Source of the DNA: Sediminitomix flava
GTDB lineage: Bacteria > Bacteroidota > Bacteroidia > Cytophagales > Flammeovirgaceae
Length of the DNA stretch: 64,000 nucleotides
NCBI RefSeq assembly: GCF_003149185.1
Contig: NZ_QGDO01000001.1
Coordinates: forward strand, 1,736,001-1,800,000
Direction: 5' to 3'
Shown piece after piece: positions 43,507 to 54,200 of this stretch. Position numbers and translations under genes: made by a program. Each line of letters starts with the position of its first letter. The stretch's first letter is position 1. The notes under the pieces were generated by a model. That model saw nothing but the letters and a program-made list of their open reading frames with translations. It did no database searches and was not told the origin of the DNA.

Positions 43507-44925
43507 TTACTGAACATAGCCAGGATTTTGTACCATATTATCATTAGCAAATAGCTCCGATTGAGGAATTGGCAAAACAAATCTATGATCACCAGCGGCT
43601 AATTGAGTAGGTGTTGTGCCAGGCAATGTAACATCTGTTCTAATAATCGCCTCTCCTGTTCTTCTTAAATCGTAGAAACGGTGCCCTTCGTAAGCTAACT
43701 CTAAGCGACGTTGTAAAGCGATTTCATCAAGTATGCTTCTACCAGTATCTTCACCTGCATAGCCAGTAATACGAGCAGTTAATAACTCTTTTACATCATC
43801 CCAAGCTTCAGATGTTGAATTTGATTTTGCATAAGCTTCAGCTCTGATCAATAACATTTCAGATGCTCTAAAAACCTTAACGTCGGCAAGGAAAGGTAAA
43901 GCTGTTGTCCCTCTGAATTTACCAATAATACTAGACTGAACAGGGTCAGTAGCATCATTCATAATCACAGTATTATATCTCACGTCTTGAGTTTTATCTA
44001 AAAAGATATTAGCATCATATGCATTGATTAAATCAAAAGTAGGATAAAACTGAACATCATTTGATCCTGCATCTTGAAACAATCCACCTACACGTGTACC
44101 ATCAGTGGAAACGATATCATATTTAAATATAACCTCAGAGTCATCCTCTAGGTCAGTCCACATATCATCATAAGCCTGTCCTGAAGCGATAGATACTTCA
44201 TTCAATGCAGCACTAGAATATTGGATTGCAGCTGCATAATCTTCCTTATAAAGGCTGATTCTCGCACGTAAAGCATCAATTGCAACTCTATTAAATCTAG
44301 ACTTCTCATTAGATAATGCCACTGCATCCATTAACTTCGCTGACTCATCTAAATCTAAAGATAATAGCTCATAAACTTCACTAACTGTATTCCTTACAGG
44401 CATAGAAATTATAGATTCTCGCATATATGGAACAGCTAATGCATCATTATCTGTATAGCTTTCTGAAAAAGACTGAAATAAAGAGAAATGTGCAAATGCC
44501 CTTAAGCCATACGCTTCTGCTTCATAAAGGCTCAACTCCTCTGCTTCTGCAGATTCTGCATCAAGATTAACTTTTACACTTTCAATTCCTGCTAGAACTA
44601 AGTTTATTCTGTTAATAGCTACATAGTAAGCAGACCATGCTCCTAAATCTTCACTCGTATATGTCCAGTTATAAGTAACTACACCAACATTTCTACCCTG
44701 AGGAGACATTTTCGCATTATCTGCTACATAAGCATTCAAACTAGTCTGTGTAGTTTTAGGCAATGCCGAATAAACCCCAAGAAGTCCAAGGTTAACGTCT
44801 TCTACACTTTGATATGCTTTACCATAATCGATAAAGTCTGTAGGGGCTAGCTCTAACTGATCATCGCATGAAAACGAAGATAGAGCCAAACCTGCTGCTA
44901 AAGCGATTTTATATATAAATTTCAT
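43507..44925 (-). CDS. RagB/SusD-family nutrient-binding outer-membrane lipoprotein
   Basis: 472 residues from ATG 44925 (a TTG at 44940 is unlikely). Lipobox with Cys20 (LSSFSCDD). Classical RagB/SusD layout: N-terminal TPR-like helices (GLLGVYSALP, YYVAINRINLVLAGIE, AEAYGLRAFAHFSLFQ) and the C-terminal SusD motif LQRRLELAYEGHRFYDLRRTGEAI. It caps the SusC transporter encoded 22 bases upstream and delivers substrate to it. It differs from the SusD_2-type genes of the neighbouring locus. Confidence 0.93.
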   Translation of the reverse strand: MKFIYKIALAAGLALSSFSCDDQLELAPTDFIDYGKAYQSVEDVNLGLLGVYSALPKTTQTSLNAYVADNAKMSPQGRNVGVVTYNWTYTSEDLGAWSAYYVAINRINLVLAGIESVKVNLDAESAEAEELSLYEAEAYGLRAFAHFSLFQSFSESYTDNDALAVPYMRESIISMPVRNTVSEVYELLSLDLDESAKLMDAVALSNEKSRFNRVAIDALRARISLYKEDYAAAIQYSSAALNEVSIASGQAYDDMWTDLEDDSEVIFKYDIVSTDGTRVGGLFQDAGSNDVQFYPTFDLINAYDANIFLDKTQDVRYNTVIMNDATDPVQSSIIGKFRGTTALPFLADVKVFRASEMLLIRAEAYAKSNSTSEAWDDVKELLTARITGYAGEDTGRSILDEIALQRRLELAYEGHRFYDLRRTGEAIIRTDVTLPGTTPTQLAAGDHRFVLPIPQSELFANDNMVQNPGYVQ

Positions 44926-44947
44926 TATTATATAGGTCAAATTATAA

Positions 44948-47900
44948 TTAGAATGAAAGATCTATACCAGCTGTAAATGTTCTTGGCATAGGATACTGGA
45001 ACTGTGCAATATTATTTCCAATTTCAGGATCAAACCCTGTAAATTGAGTCCATGTATATAAGTTTTGTGCTTGCACATGAACTTTAGCTCCAGCAATTTT
45101 AACTTTATCTAATAAAGTTTTTGGTAGGTTATATGACAACATTACATTTCTTAGTCTCAAGAAATCTCCTTTTTCAAGATCTCTTGAAGTAAATTGTCTG
45201 TTATAGCCTGCTAAAGGAATGTCTGTCACATCTCCAGGTTGTTGCCACATATTCAACATTCCAACAGATTGGTTATACGCCGTACCCGGGTTTTCCAAGA
45301 AGAAGCTTTGGTTGTTAAACAGTGTATGACCTAACTGATAAGAGAAGAACACACTTAATTCAAGACCTTTATAACTAAATGTATTAGTTATACCACCAGT
45401 AATTGGAGGTAAATAAGTTCCAAAGTCTGCTCTAGCATTTGCATTTGAGAACTCAGTTGTCACATTACCATCAGCATCAGTGTATAATGGTTGACCATTT
45501 GCTGGGTTTACTCCTGCCCACCCTACAACGAAGTGAGAACCAAAAGGAAGACCTTCTTTAATAAGATAAGTACCTGATTCATACTGATCTACTTGACCTA
45601 AATCTAAAATTTCATTTTTGTTATATGAGAAATTAAGTGAAGTTGACCATCTAAAGTCCTCAATTTCTAAATTATCAGTATTTAACTGTAACTCAATACC
45701 TCTGTTTCTCATACTACCTGCGTTCATTTGTAACGATGTAAAACCAGAAGTTGCAGATAATTGTACAGGAATAAATAGATCTGTAGTTACATCATTGTAC
45801 ACTTCTACAGTACCACTGATTCTGTCATTAAATAAACCAAAGTCTATACCTAAATTAAATTTATTAGAAACTTCCCATTTCAGGTCAGGGTTTGCTATCG
45901 TAGAAGGTTCTATACCTCCTTGACCTATATATGAAGAATTTGCTCCAAATAGACCAAATGATTCATATGGACCAATAGCTAAATTTGATGCATCTTGGTT
46001 ACCAACAGTACCATAACTCATTTTAAGTCTAAGCAAACTTACAACTGAAGAATTAGATAAGAAGTCTTCATCTGAGACGTTCCAAGAACCACCTACAGAC
46101 CAGAAGTTGGCCCATCTATTATTTGCACCAAATTTAGAAGACCCATCTCTTCTGAATGTAGATGAGAAATTATATTTTCCATTATAAGAATAATTCAAAA
46201 ACCCAAAATATGACATTAGTGAATTGTATCTTTGGAAACCACTAACTTCTGGAGGGTTTGCACTATTTGCATCAGGAATAGCGGCTGGTGTATCAGGTAA
46301 CTTTGCATTCAATCCATAACCGACCCAATTAAAGCCTTGATAAGCTTGTTTAATAAACTCTGTACCAACAGTTACAGATACATCGTGTACTTCGTTAAAT
46401 GTTCTAGAATAATCAAGAGTATTCACAAAGTTATAAAGAAGATTCGTTCTGTTACGGTAATCATAAGAACCTCCTTCTGCACTTAAAGCAGGAGCTAAAG
46501 GACTTGTGATATACTTGTAAACACTTTCTCTATAATCTAGTCCTACTCTAGTTTTTGCCTTCAAACCGTCTAGTGGTTCAGCTTCAGCATAGAAAGAACC
46601 AACAACCTTCTTTTCTTCCTTATTTTCAGTATAATTGTCAATAATCTCAATTGGGTTACGTCCTGTAAATGCACCATAAGCATAATCACCAGTAACCTCA
46701 CTTCTAACTGGCACATAAGGTTTATTCATTGCGGCCAATACAAACGGGTTCCAAGTACTTAGTCCCTCAGAAGCAATAAAATTACTCTTTGAATAACCTA
46801 AGTTTGTAGAAATACCAGTTCTAAAATATTGGCTTACTTCATTATCTACATTGAAACGTAAAGTTCCTCTTTCAAGACCTGATCCAATTGCGATACCCTC
46901 TTGTGAGAAATAATTACCAGATACATAATAACGTGTTTGTTCATTACCTCCTGAGATATTCAATTCATGAGACTCCATTGGAGCAGTTTGTGTCACAATA
47001 TCTCTCCAGTTAGTATTAACACCTTTTAATGCAGTTAAAATTTCATCTGCAGTACGAGGGTTGCTTGCTATATTTCCAGCTAGTTGACGAATCCCACCAT
47101 ACGCTGAATTATTAGGGTCCCAAATTTCTTCTTCAGTTGGTCTTCCAGGGTTATTTGGAGATAGAGTCCAACCTGGACCATTCTGAATCATTTCTTCATA
47201 TGAAAGAGCCTCATCTGTATCCATTAACTCTACACCCCACTCGCTTGCTTGAGAAGCTCCCATCAAATATCTATAAGTAACTTTAGGTTTACCTGTAGTA
47301 CCTTTTTTAGTTGTAATTACAATTACACCATTTGATCCACGAGAACCATATTGAGCAGTAGCTTGAGCATCCTTCAAAGTATTTACACTCTCAAAATCAT
47401 TAGCATTTAAGGTCGCAAACTGATCTGCTTCTATCGGCACACCGTCCAAAATGATAAGAGGATCATTACCTCCACCTAAAGAACCTACCCCTCTAATAAG
47501 GATGGTAGCAGATGCACCTGGTTGTCCAGATCCCGCATTAACATACAATCCAGGAGTTTGACCTTGAAGCACTTGATCAAATGAAGCAATAGGAACTTGC
47601 TCAATAGAAGCAGCTGAAACAGTAGAAACAGAACCTGTTAATTTCTTTCTATCAATTGTAGAATAACCGGTCACTACCACTTCTTCTAATTGCTTAGCAT
47701 CTTCTTCCAAGGTAAAGTTAAATATAGACTGATTCCCAATAGAAACCTCTTGAGTTTTGTAACCAATCAAGCTCACAACTAAATCCGTTGCTTCTGTTGG
47801 TACAGTCATCAAAAATTTCCCTTCAAAATCAGCTACAGCCCCTAGTGAAAGCCCTTTTACTTTCACTACAGCTCCAGGTAAAGGCTCACCTGAAGCATCC

Positions 47901-47989
47901 TTTACTGAACCAGAGACACTTCTTTCTTGAGCAATAGAAAGAACACTCAGACTCAGTAAGGTCATGAGTAATAGAATAGTTTTTCTCAT
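44948..47989 (-). CDS. SusC/RagA-family TonB-dependent outer-membrane transporter (second locus)
   Basis: 1013 residues. Signal peptide (1-20, ending SIAQ). Carboxypeptidase-regulatory-like domain (about 22-105: RSVSGSVKDASGEPLPGAVVKVKG), plug (about 115-235, with GVGSLGGGNDPLIILDGVPI and QYGSRGSNGVIVITTKKG), then a barrel ending AGIDLSF. It pairs with the RagB/SusD lipoprotein immediately downstream. First gene of a SusC-SusD-lipoprotein transcript, with the T9SS protease behind a terminator. The substrate is unknown; the protease neighbour suggests peptides. Confidence 0.95.
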   Translation of the reverse strand: MRKTILLLMTLLSLSVLSIAQERSVSGSVKDASGEPLPGAVVKVKGLSLGAVADFEGKFLMTVPTEATDLVVSLIGYKTQEVSIGNQSIFNFTLEEDAKQLEEVVVTGYSTIDRKKLTGSVSTVSAASIEQVPIASFDQVLQGQTPGLYVNAGSGQPGASATILIRGVGSLGGGNDPLIILDGVPIEADQFATLNANDFESVNTLKDAQATAQYGSRGSNGVIVITTKKGTTGKPKVTYRYLMGASQASEWGVELMDTDEALSYEEMIQNGPGWTLSPNNPGRPTEEEIWDPNNSAYGGIRQLAGNIASNPRTADEILTALKGVNTNWRDIVTQTAPMESHELNISGGNEQTRYYVSGNYFSQEGIAIGSGLERGTLRFNVDNEVSQYFRTGISTNLGYSKSNFIASEGLSTWNPFVLAAMNKPYVPVRSEVTGDYAYGAFTGRNPIEIIDNYTENKEEKKVVGSFYAEAEPLDGLKAKTRVGLDYRESVYKYITSPLAPALSAEGGSYDYRNRTNLLYNFVNTLDYSRTFNEVHDVSVTVGTEFIKQAYQGFNWVGYGLNAKLPDTPAAIPDANSANPPEVSGFQRYNSLMSYFGFLNYSYNGKYNFSSTFRRDGSSKFGANNRWANFWSVGGSWNVSDEDFLSNSSVVSLLRLKMSYGTVGNQDASNLAIGPYESFGLFGANSSYIGQGGIEPSTIANPDLKWEVSNKFNLGIDFGLFNDRISGTVEVYNDVTTDLFIPVQLSATSGFTSLQMNAGSMRNRGIELQLNTDNLEIEDFRWSTSLNFSYNKNEILDLGQVDQYESGTYLIKEGLPFGSHFVVGWAGVNPANGQPLYTDADGNVTTEFSNANARADFGTYLPPITGGITNTFSYKGLELSVFFSYQLGHTLFNNQSFFLENPGTAYNQSVGMLNMWQQPGDVTDIPLAGYNRQFTSRDLEKGDFLRLRNVMLSYNLPKTLLDKVKIAGAKVHVQAQNLYTWTQFTGFDPEIGNNIAQFQYPMPRTFTAGIDLSF

Positions 47990-48540
47990 TAGTAAAAAAT
48001 CAAATAATTGAATTGAATAATTAGCTAAAAGCTAATAAGATGGTTTTTAGTTCGTAATAAATCTCATAGATATATCAGCTTATACTATATGAAATTCATT
48101 AATAATTTTGTTTATAGTTATTAGAGTTTATAAAACTCTATGTTCATCAATATGTAATAGTCAAAAATTGAAATTGGTATATATTCAAAACAATATTAAA
48201 GAGTTTATTGGAATTCTTCAAAAAAAAATTAAACTTTTTTCACATTACGAGATTCTAAAAACTCAATCTTAGTGCAAATAATAATTTGCATGTACGTAGA
48301 TAAGCAGTACAGAACATATATTCATATTTATTATTATACCTCGTTAACAATAAAGAAACATTGAGCCCTCTTTTTTGTTTTCACATTTTTTAAAAAATAA
48401 ATTAAAAGATGAATTATTTTTGTTTGTAGAATTTTTAGCATAGATTAGTTAGTTTTATCAAAACTAAATAACCGACAGGCTACACATTTCATCTTAATCT
48501 GAGGTACTTTCAGATACTCAGAAAAACCTTGATTTTTTTG
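47990..48540. other. Intergenic region upstream of the second SusC gene
   Basis: 551 AT-rich bases without a credible gene. It contains the AATTGAATTGAA leader, a short TTAGCT-AAA-AGCTAA dyad near 48022-48036, and an 8-bp dyad TTAGTTTT-ATC-AAAACTAA at 48449-48467. No consensus promoter was identified. Confidence 0.55.
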
Positions 48541-49023
48541 TTATAAAACCATTTCTTGAAGCATTTTTCGAAGGTTCAGCACATATCCTAAATGAATCCC
48601 TTCATGGATATTATTAAAAGCAATAGCATCTTCTATACTATCAATTGTATTTCCAAATGAAGTTCTGTAAGACTGGAATTCTACTCCTTCCCATTTTCCG
48701 TTCTCATAATCTTTTAAAAGTTGAGAAGATGTTTCGATTAGCAATTCTCGCAGTTCTTTAAATTCATCGATTGTAGCTTCTTCAGAAGGGGCTGTTCCTT
48801 TCTTAAACTTCAGCACCATTTCTTTTTCCACATTCAACTCCATTGCAGACAAACCATAGCACAGTAACTGTTGTGTGACTATGATATGCCCAATATTCCA
48901 AATAATATTATTCCGAAAAGGCGAAGGAATAGTGTTAAGCTCTTTAAGACTTAATTGGTCGGCATTGGCTAAAATATTTTTTCGCCCTTGTGCTAATAGT
49001 TTCAATTCAGTTGACATCATCAT
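48541..49023 (-). CDS. DinB-family (DinB_2) putative metal-dependent protein
   Basis: 160 residues forming a four-helix bundle. The DinB metal triad is His46 (WNIGHIIVTQQ), His140 and His144 (HEGIHLGY). DinB-like proteins include thiol-transferases of low-molecular-weight thiols, but most are uncharacterised. Three possible ATG starts lie at 49023, 49020 and 49017. Single gene downstream of the tRNA-His pair. Confidence 0.85.
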   Translation of the reverse strand: MMMSTELKLLAQGRKNILANADQLSLKELNTIPSPFRNNIIWNIGHIIVTQQLLCYGLSAMELNVEKEMVLKFKKGTAPSEEATIDEFKELRELLIETSSQLLKDYENGKWEGVEFQSYRTSFGNTIDSIEDAIAFNNIHEGIHLGYVLNLRKMLQEMVL

Positions 49024-49183
49024 GGTTATGAGTTGGATTTTAATTTCAATTTAGTGTATGAAATACAATTTAAAAAAGAATTGAAAAATTCCACATTTCA
49101 GAACACAAGTAACCTATGATGGCTTTTCGAGAGCTAGTCTATGAAGACTCAGGTCGGGACAAATATTTTCGTTTAAAAAAGGG

Positions 49184-49223
49184 CATAAAAAAAAGTCGTT
49201 TGAAATGATATTCAAACGACTTT
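49184..49223 (-). terminator. Terminator of the tRNA-His pair
   Basis: A perfect 13-bp stem (AAAGTCGTTTGAA at 49192-49204, complement at 49211-49223) with a 6-base loop, then an 8-base T tract on the minus strand, four bases beyond the 3' end of the first tRNA. Confidence 0.9.
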
Positions 49224-49227
49224 GAAG

Positions 49228-49302
49228 GGCGATTGATGGGATTCGAACCCACGACCAATGGCACCACAAACCACTACTCTAACCAACTGAGCTACAATCG
49301 CC
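49228..49302 (-). tRNA. tRNA-His (GTG), copy 1
   Basis: 75 nt. The cloverleaf has anticodon loop TTGTGGT, T-loop TTCGAAT and an encoded extra G(-1) opposite C73, diagnostic of tRNA-His. All eight acceptor pairs match. CCA is not encoded. Confidence 0.95.
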
Positions 49303-49325
49303 GTGTTGCATTAAGATTTTAATAG

Positions 49326-49400
49326 GGCGAATGAGGGGATTCGAACCCCCGGCCAACGGAACCACAACCCGCTACTCTAACCAACTGAGCTACAATCGCC
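49326..49400 (-). tRNA. tRNA-His (GTG), copy 2, with one acceptor mismatch
   Basis: 75 nt, same anticodon loop TTGTGGT and G(-1):C73. Anticodon and T stems differ from copy 1 (GCGGG and GGGGG against GTGGT and GTGGG). The acceptor stem has a U5-U68 mismatch (5' GGCGATTG, 3' CATTCGCC). It lies 23 bases from copy 1, in the same transcript. Confidence 0.93.
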
Positions 49401-49574
49401 GTGTTTTTTACCTTAATGCGGTGCAAAAGTAGGCACTTTTTTACAACCCACAAAGCTTTCCGTGAAAAATATACACAAACAAATGTTAATAACATTCTTT
49501 TTCACTGATTTTCAGATAGATTATTTTACTGCTTTTTTTTCTTTTTAAATCCACATTCAAAGTAAAAAAGAAAA

Positions 49575-49603
49575 GCCTCATTCTTTCCATCAAAGAACGA
49601 GGC
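49575..49603 (-). terminator. Intrinsic terminator of hflX
   Basis: On the minus strand GCCTCGTTCTTT-GATGG-AAAGAATGAGGC (12 bp, one G-U) is followed by TTTTCTTTTTT. Confidence 0.88.
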
Positions 49604-49610
49604 CATATAA

Positions 49611-50837
49611 TTAATTTTCTTCCTCAGAATTTCCTAACCAAAGTTGATTATAATCATATTTTTCATGATTAGGGAAGATTTCATAATATCGATTTGAGAC
49701 AAGTTTAAATATTTCTCTACGCAATTCATCAATATTATCCTTCTTAATTGCAGAGATAAATACAGTATCTTCTCCCTTACCGATATAAGTCTGCTTCCAT
49801 TCCTCAATAGTTGCAGGAGGATGATCTTCAAAAGGAGGATATTCTTTATCTTGGTATGAATCAATTTTATTAAATACTAAAAGCGTTGGTTTATCCGCTG
49901 CTCCTATTTCTCTCAAAGTTTCATTGACCACTTGGATATGTTCTTCAAATGATTCGTGAGAAATATCTACGACATGAAGAAGAATGTCAGCTTCGACAAT
50001 CTCATCTAGGGTAGACTTGAAACTTTCTACCAAAGTTGTTGGCAGTTTTCGAATAAATCCAACTGTATCTGTAAGCAAGAATGGAATATTATTCAATACC
50101 ATCTTACGAACTGTAGAATCTACCGTCGCGAAGAGCTTATTCTCAGCAAAAACATCGGTTTTTCCGATCAATCGCATCAAGGTTGACTTACCTACGTTGG
50201 TATACCCTACAAGAGCCGCTCGTACCATTCTATCACGCCCTTTTCTTCTGACATGACTTTGCTTATCTAACTTTTCAAGCTTTTTCTTAAGCAAAGAAAT
50301 TTTATCACGAATGATCCTCTTATCTGTTTCAAGTTCTGTTTCCCCAGGACCTTTCATACCAATACCACCTCGTTGCCTTGAGTGGTGAGACCAAAGATTG
50401 GTCAACCTTGGTAACATATACTGATACTGCGCAAGCTCTACTTGCAATTTGGATTGAGCTGTTTGCGCTCTTTTTGAGAAGATTTGTAGAATTAACAAAC
50501 TTCTATCGACTATCATAACGTCTTGTATCTCTCTGTCAAGATTTTTAGACTGTACAGTTGAGATATCATCATCAAAAATCACAACATCAATATCATGGTG
50601 TTTGATATATGCTACAATTTCTTCCAACTTTCCTTTTCCAACAAAAGTCTTTTTATCTGGACGCTCTAAACGCTGGATAAAAGTCTTCTCAGTCTGAATC
50701 CCTAAAGTTTCTGCAAGAAACTCTAACTCATCCAGATATTCTTGCACTTTATGAAGTGACTGTTGCTTGTCTGCTACTGAAACTAATACCGCTTTAGGTA
50801 TTTTCTTCTCACTTGTATATTGAAATTCTTTTTTCAA
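49611..50837 (-). CDS. hflX: GTPase HflX
   Basis: 408 residues, typical length. HflX is a ribosome-binding GTPase that splits stalled or hibernating 70S ribosomes. The N-terminal HflX domain (about 15-190) includes KTFVGKGKLEEI and the RGGIGMKGPGETELETDKR segment. The G domain follows with G1 GYTNVGKST near 212, G2/switch FATVDSTVR, G3 DTVGFIRKLP and G4 NKID. The C-terminal tail is short and acidic. Monocistronic, upstream of the tRNA-His pair. Confidence 0.96.
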   Translation of the reverse strand: MKKEFQYTSEKKIPKAVLVSVADKQQSLHKVQEYLDELEFLAETLGIQTEKTFIQRLERPDKKTFVGKGKLEEIVAYIKHHDIDVVIFDDDISTVQSKNLDREIQDVMIVDRSLLILQIFSKRAQTAQSKLQVELAQYQYMLPRLTNLWSHHSRQRGGIGMKGPGETELETDKRIIRDKISLLKKKLEKLDKQSHVRRKGRDRMVRAALVGYTNVGKSTLMRLIGKTDVFAENKLFATVDSTVRKMVLNNIPFLLTDTVGFIRKLPTTLVESFKSTLDEIVEADILLHVVDISHESFEEHIQVVNETLREIGAADKPTLLVFNKIDSYQDKEYPPFEDHPPATIEEWKQTYIGKGEDTVFISAIKKDNIDELRREIFKLVSNRYYEIFPNHEKYDYNQLWLGNSEEEN

Positions 50838-51207
50838 ATTTTCTCCGTTGAGTCTTTCTGTGAATAATAATACTCGTTCTGAGAATTATAGAGTGCAAAA
50901 ATACACATTTTTTATTTACCACATTGTATTTCAGCTCTCCGACTTACAGAATGTAAACTAGTCTACAGTATTCTGTTTACGACTTCATGCCACTACTTAC
51001 ATACCTAAAGACATCTGAAAGTTGAAGTAAAATGGCTGATATCTTATTTTATAACAATTTCGACTACACTTCATTTCATTTATAGATTGAAAGTAAGCTC
51101 TATTAAAGGATAGATTCAAACTCAATCATACATACTCTCATTCCCTTCTTTTTTCTTAGGCTACTTTATTTTCAGAGTTTTAGGAGACTCAAGAGTAATG
51201 ATAATAA
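50838..51207. other. Divergent intergenic region between hflX and the giant repeat protein
   Basis: 370 bases without an ORF. It must hold promoters for both flanking genes; I could not recognise a full TAnnTTTG box. No repeats seen. Confidence 0.55.
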
Positions 51208-54200
51208 ATGAAACCTAAAGATATCATCCCTAGAAAACGCCTACTCCTCGCCTTACTATTATTGTTAGGTAGTTTCTTTATGAGCTTCCAAATAAATCAG
51301 ATTACGTCAATTTTAGACAAAATCTACACGATGGGAGGGTGGAATAGCATTGGTAGACCAGACTATTTATTAGAGAGAAATTTCATTGAGGAAGAAATAA
51401 GAGAACAAGTTGTAGAACTTATTGGAGACTCAATAGCAAATGGAGGAAATGACTTTCTAGCAAGACATAGGTCTAACATTCTGATCTCAGAAGACGATTG
51501 TGAATTGATCTGTACATTCGTTACGACTGATGCTGGTTGGGCTAACGTACTTGGATATTACACTTATCATAAAGATAGCGTACCCGAAACTCCGGAAGAT
51601 ATCGATAGTCTTCATATCATTTATCCACATATCCAAAGACCTCATTCATTAGACGCAGGAGATCGAGTAAGCCTTGGTACATTTCCTAAGGATATAGTTG
51701 TGGGTTTCTTTCTCATTGCAAATGGTTGGGACAGCGGAAACATAACTGAAGGTTATCACACGGTCTACTCAAATCATCTTCTAAACACAGTGGCTTCAGA
51801 AGAAAATATGCAACATATGCTTATGTTCTGGAATCAATTGGAAAATGAAAATAATATGATTCTCTGCATCGAGGACAACAATGGAATAAGACCTGGTGGA
51901 GATCAAGATTTCAACGATTGTATTTTCTATGTCACTCCAAGTCCAAAATCAAATGCAGTAATCACCCCTGCCTTCGATAATGACCCTCCTGTGGCTTTAG
52001 ACGACAATGCGACTACAAACTACGACTTCCCTGTCACCATTGATGTCATGGCAAATGACTCTGATCCGAATGGGGATGCTTTGCTACCAAGCAGTGTCTA
52101 TATTATCAATCCTCCAAATGTTGGAGGAGCCCTTGCTATCGTAGACGACAACGGAAACATCACTTACAACCCTGTTGAAGGGTATGTGGGCCCCGATAGC
52201 TTTACTTATGCCATTTGCGATAACACCAGTCAACCCAAATGTGATACAGCCACTGTTTTCATTACCATTGAAGAAGGGAATATAGCACCAAGCGCTCAAG
52301 ATGATTACTATACCATTGAGATTGGACAAAGTCTTACACAAAATGTATTAGAAAATGATTCAGATGAAGACAATTCATTCGACTTCAATAGTCTTCAAAT
52401 CATAAACCCTCCTTCTGTAGAAGGCGCAATAACCGTAGTTTCCGATAGTGGCATAATATCATACATACCTCCTTCAGATTTTATAGGTCTAGATACCCTC
52501 AGCTATGAAATCTGTGACACTGGAAATCCTACAAAATGTACAGAGGCCACCGTTTACATCGATGTCATCCCGACAAATGAACCTCCTGTTTCAGAACCAG
52601 ACAGTGCAGAAACAACCAATGAATTAGTAGTAAGCAAAAATGTATTAGAAAACGATTCTGACCCTGACGGACAACTGCACTTACCTAGCTTTGAAATTAT
52701 AACTCATCCAAGTATTGCTGGTGCTTTCGTTTTCATTACAGACAGCACAATCACCTATACACCTCAGAGTACATTTGTAGGTAGAGATTCTGTACAATAT
52801 CAGATCTGTGACAATGCCCAAAATGAATTATGTACAACGAACTGGCTTTACATTGATATATTAGAAGGAAACCAACCTCCAATTGCTAATAATGACACAA
52901 CAGAAGTTATAGCAGGTAACTCCGTATCTATCCCAATCCTAACCAATGATATTGACACCGATGGAGAGTTTGCTTTAAATAGTCTACAAATCATTTCTGG
53001 ACCTGTGATTGGCGGAGCTGAAGTAAGTATTTCCGACGATGGAACTTTAGTCTATACCTCACCTGCAAACTATACTGGCCCCGATGTTCTGTTATACGAA
53101 GTTTGTGACAATGGACTTCCTCAAAAGTGTGATATAGCTACTGTCATTATAAATATCATTGAACCTAATCAAGCACCAATAGCCACTTTAGATACAGTTT
53201 CTATTGTTGAAAATACAGAAGCTAGAATTCCTGTAGCAGCAAATGACCTTGACCCTAATGATGATTTAGATGAAGAAAATGTAGATATCATCGTCCCTCC
53301 GACTTCAGGGGGAAATGCTGAGATAGATAGTTCGGGAGTATTGGTTTATACCCCTCCCACAGATTTTGTAGGAACAGATACCATAGTTTATCAGATATGT
53401 GACCTAGGTGTTCCTCCACTTTGCGACACAGACTCTGTTTTCATTTCTGTTTTACCAACACCGAGTCCTCCTAATGAACCTCCTGTGGCTATCCGTGACG
53501 ATGTAGAAACCGATGCAAATACACCAATAAACATCAAAGTTATAAAGAATGATGTAGACCCCGATAATAACATCGACTCTACATCAATTGAAATCATAAC
53601 GCCATCTCCAATTTCAGGAACCGTTGTGGTAATTAACGATGATGGAAGTATCGATTACACCCCTGCCCCAAATTTTGTTGGTATTGATGTTTTAATCTAT
53701 CAAGTCTGTGACGAAGAAGGGCTTTGTGATACAGGAATTGTATATGTCTCAATTGGCGGAGATCAAGATAATGAACCTCCATTAGCGCTTAGAGATGATG
53801 TAATGGGAAAGGTGGATAGTACACTCATCATTCCTGTTTACAAAAATGATATTGACCCTGAAGGTGAACTCGATACAATCTCTGTCGAAATTGTATCAAC
53901 ATCCAATCTTGAAGGAGCAATAGTTGAGCTTGATTCAACTGGAAATATCATTTATACACCTCCTACAGGCTATGTAGGTAACGATGTAGTTATCTACAAA
54001 ATCTGCGACAAAGCTATTCCAAGATTATGTGATAGTGGTGTTTTATACATTACCATTGAAGAAGAAGATGAAGTTATCCCTGTTAATAATCCTCCTATCA
54101 CCACCAATGATAATATCAGCATTTACCAAGGCGATACAATCTGTGTTGATGTACTCGTAAACGACATTGATATAGATTTAAACCTAGATTCTACTTCATT

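Noticed and set aside
48449-48467. 8-bp dyad TTAGTTTT-ATC-AAAACTAA as a terminator or operator
   Set aside because: AT-only arms in very AT-rich DNA, no T tract, and 460 bases from the nearest start; likely chance.
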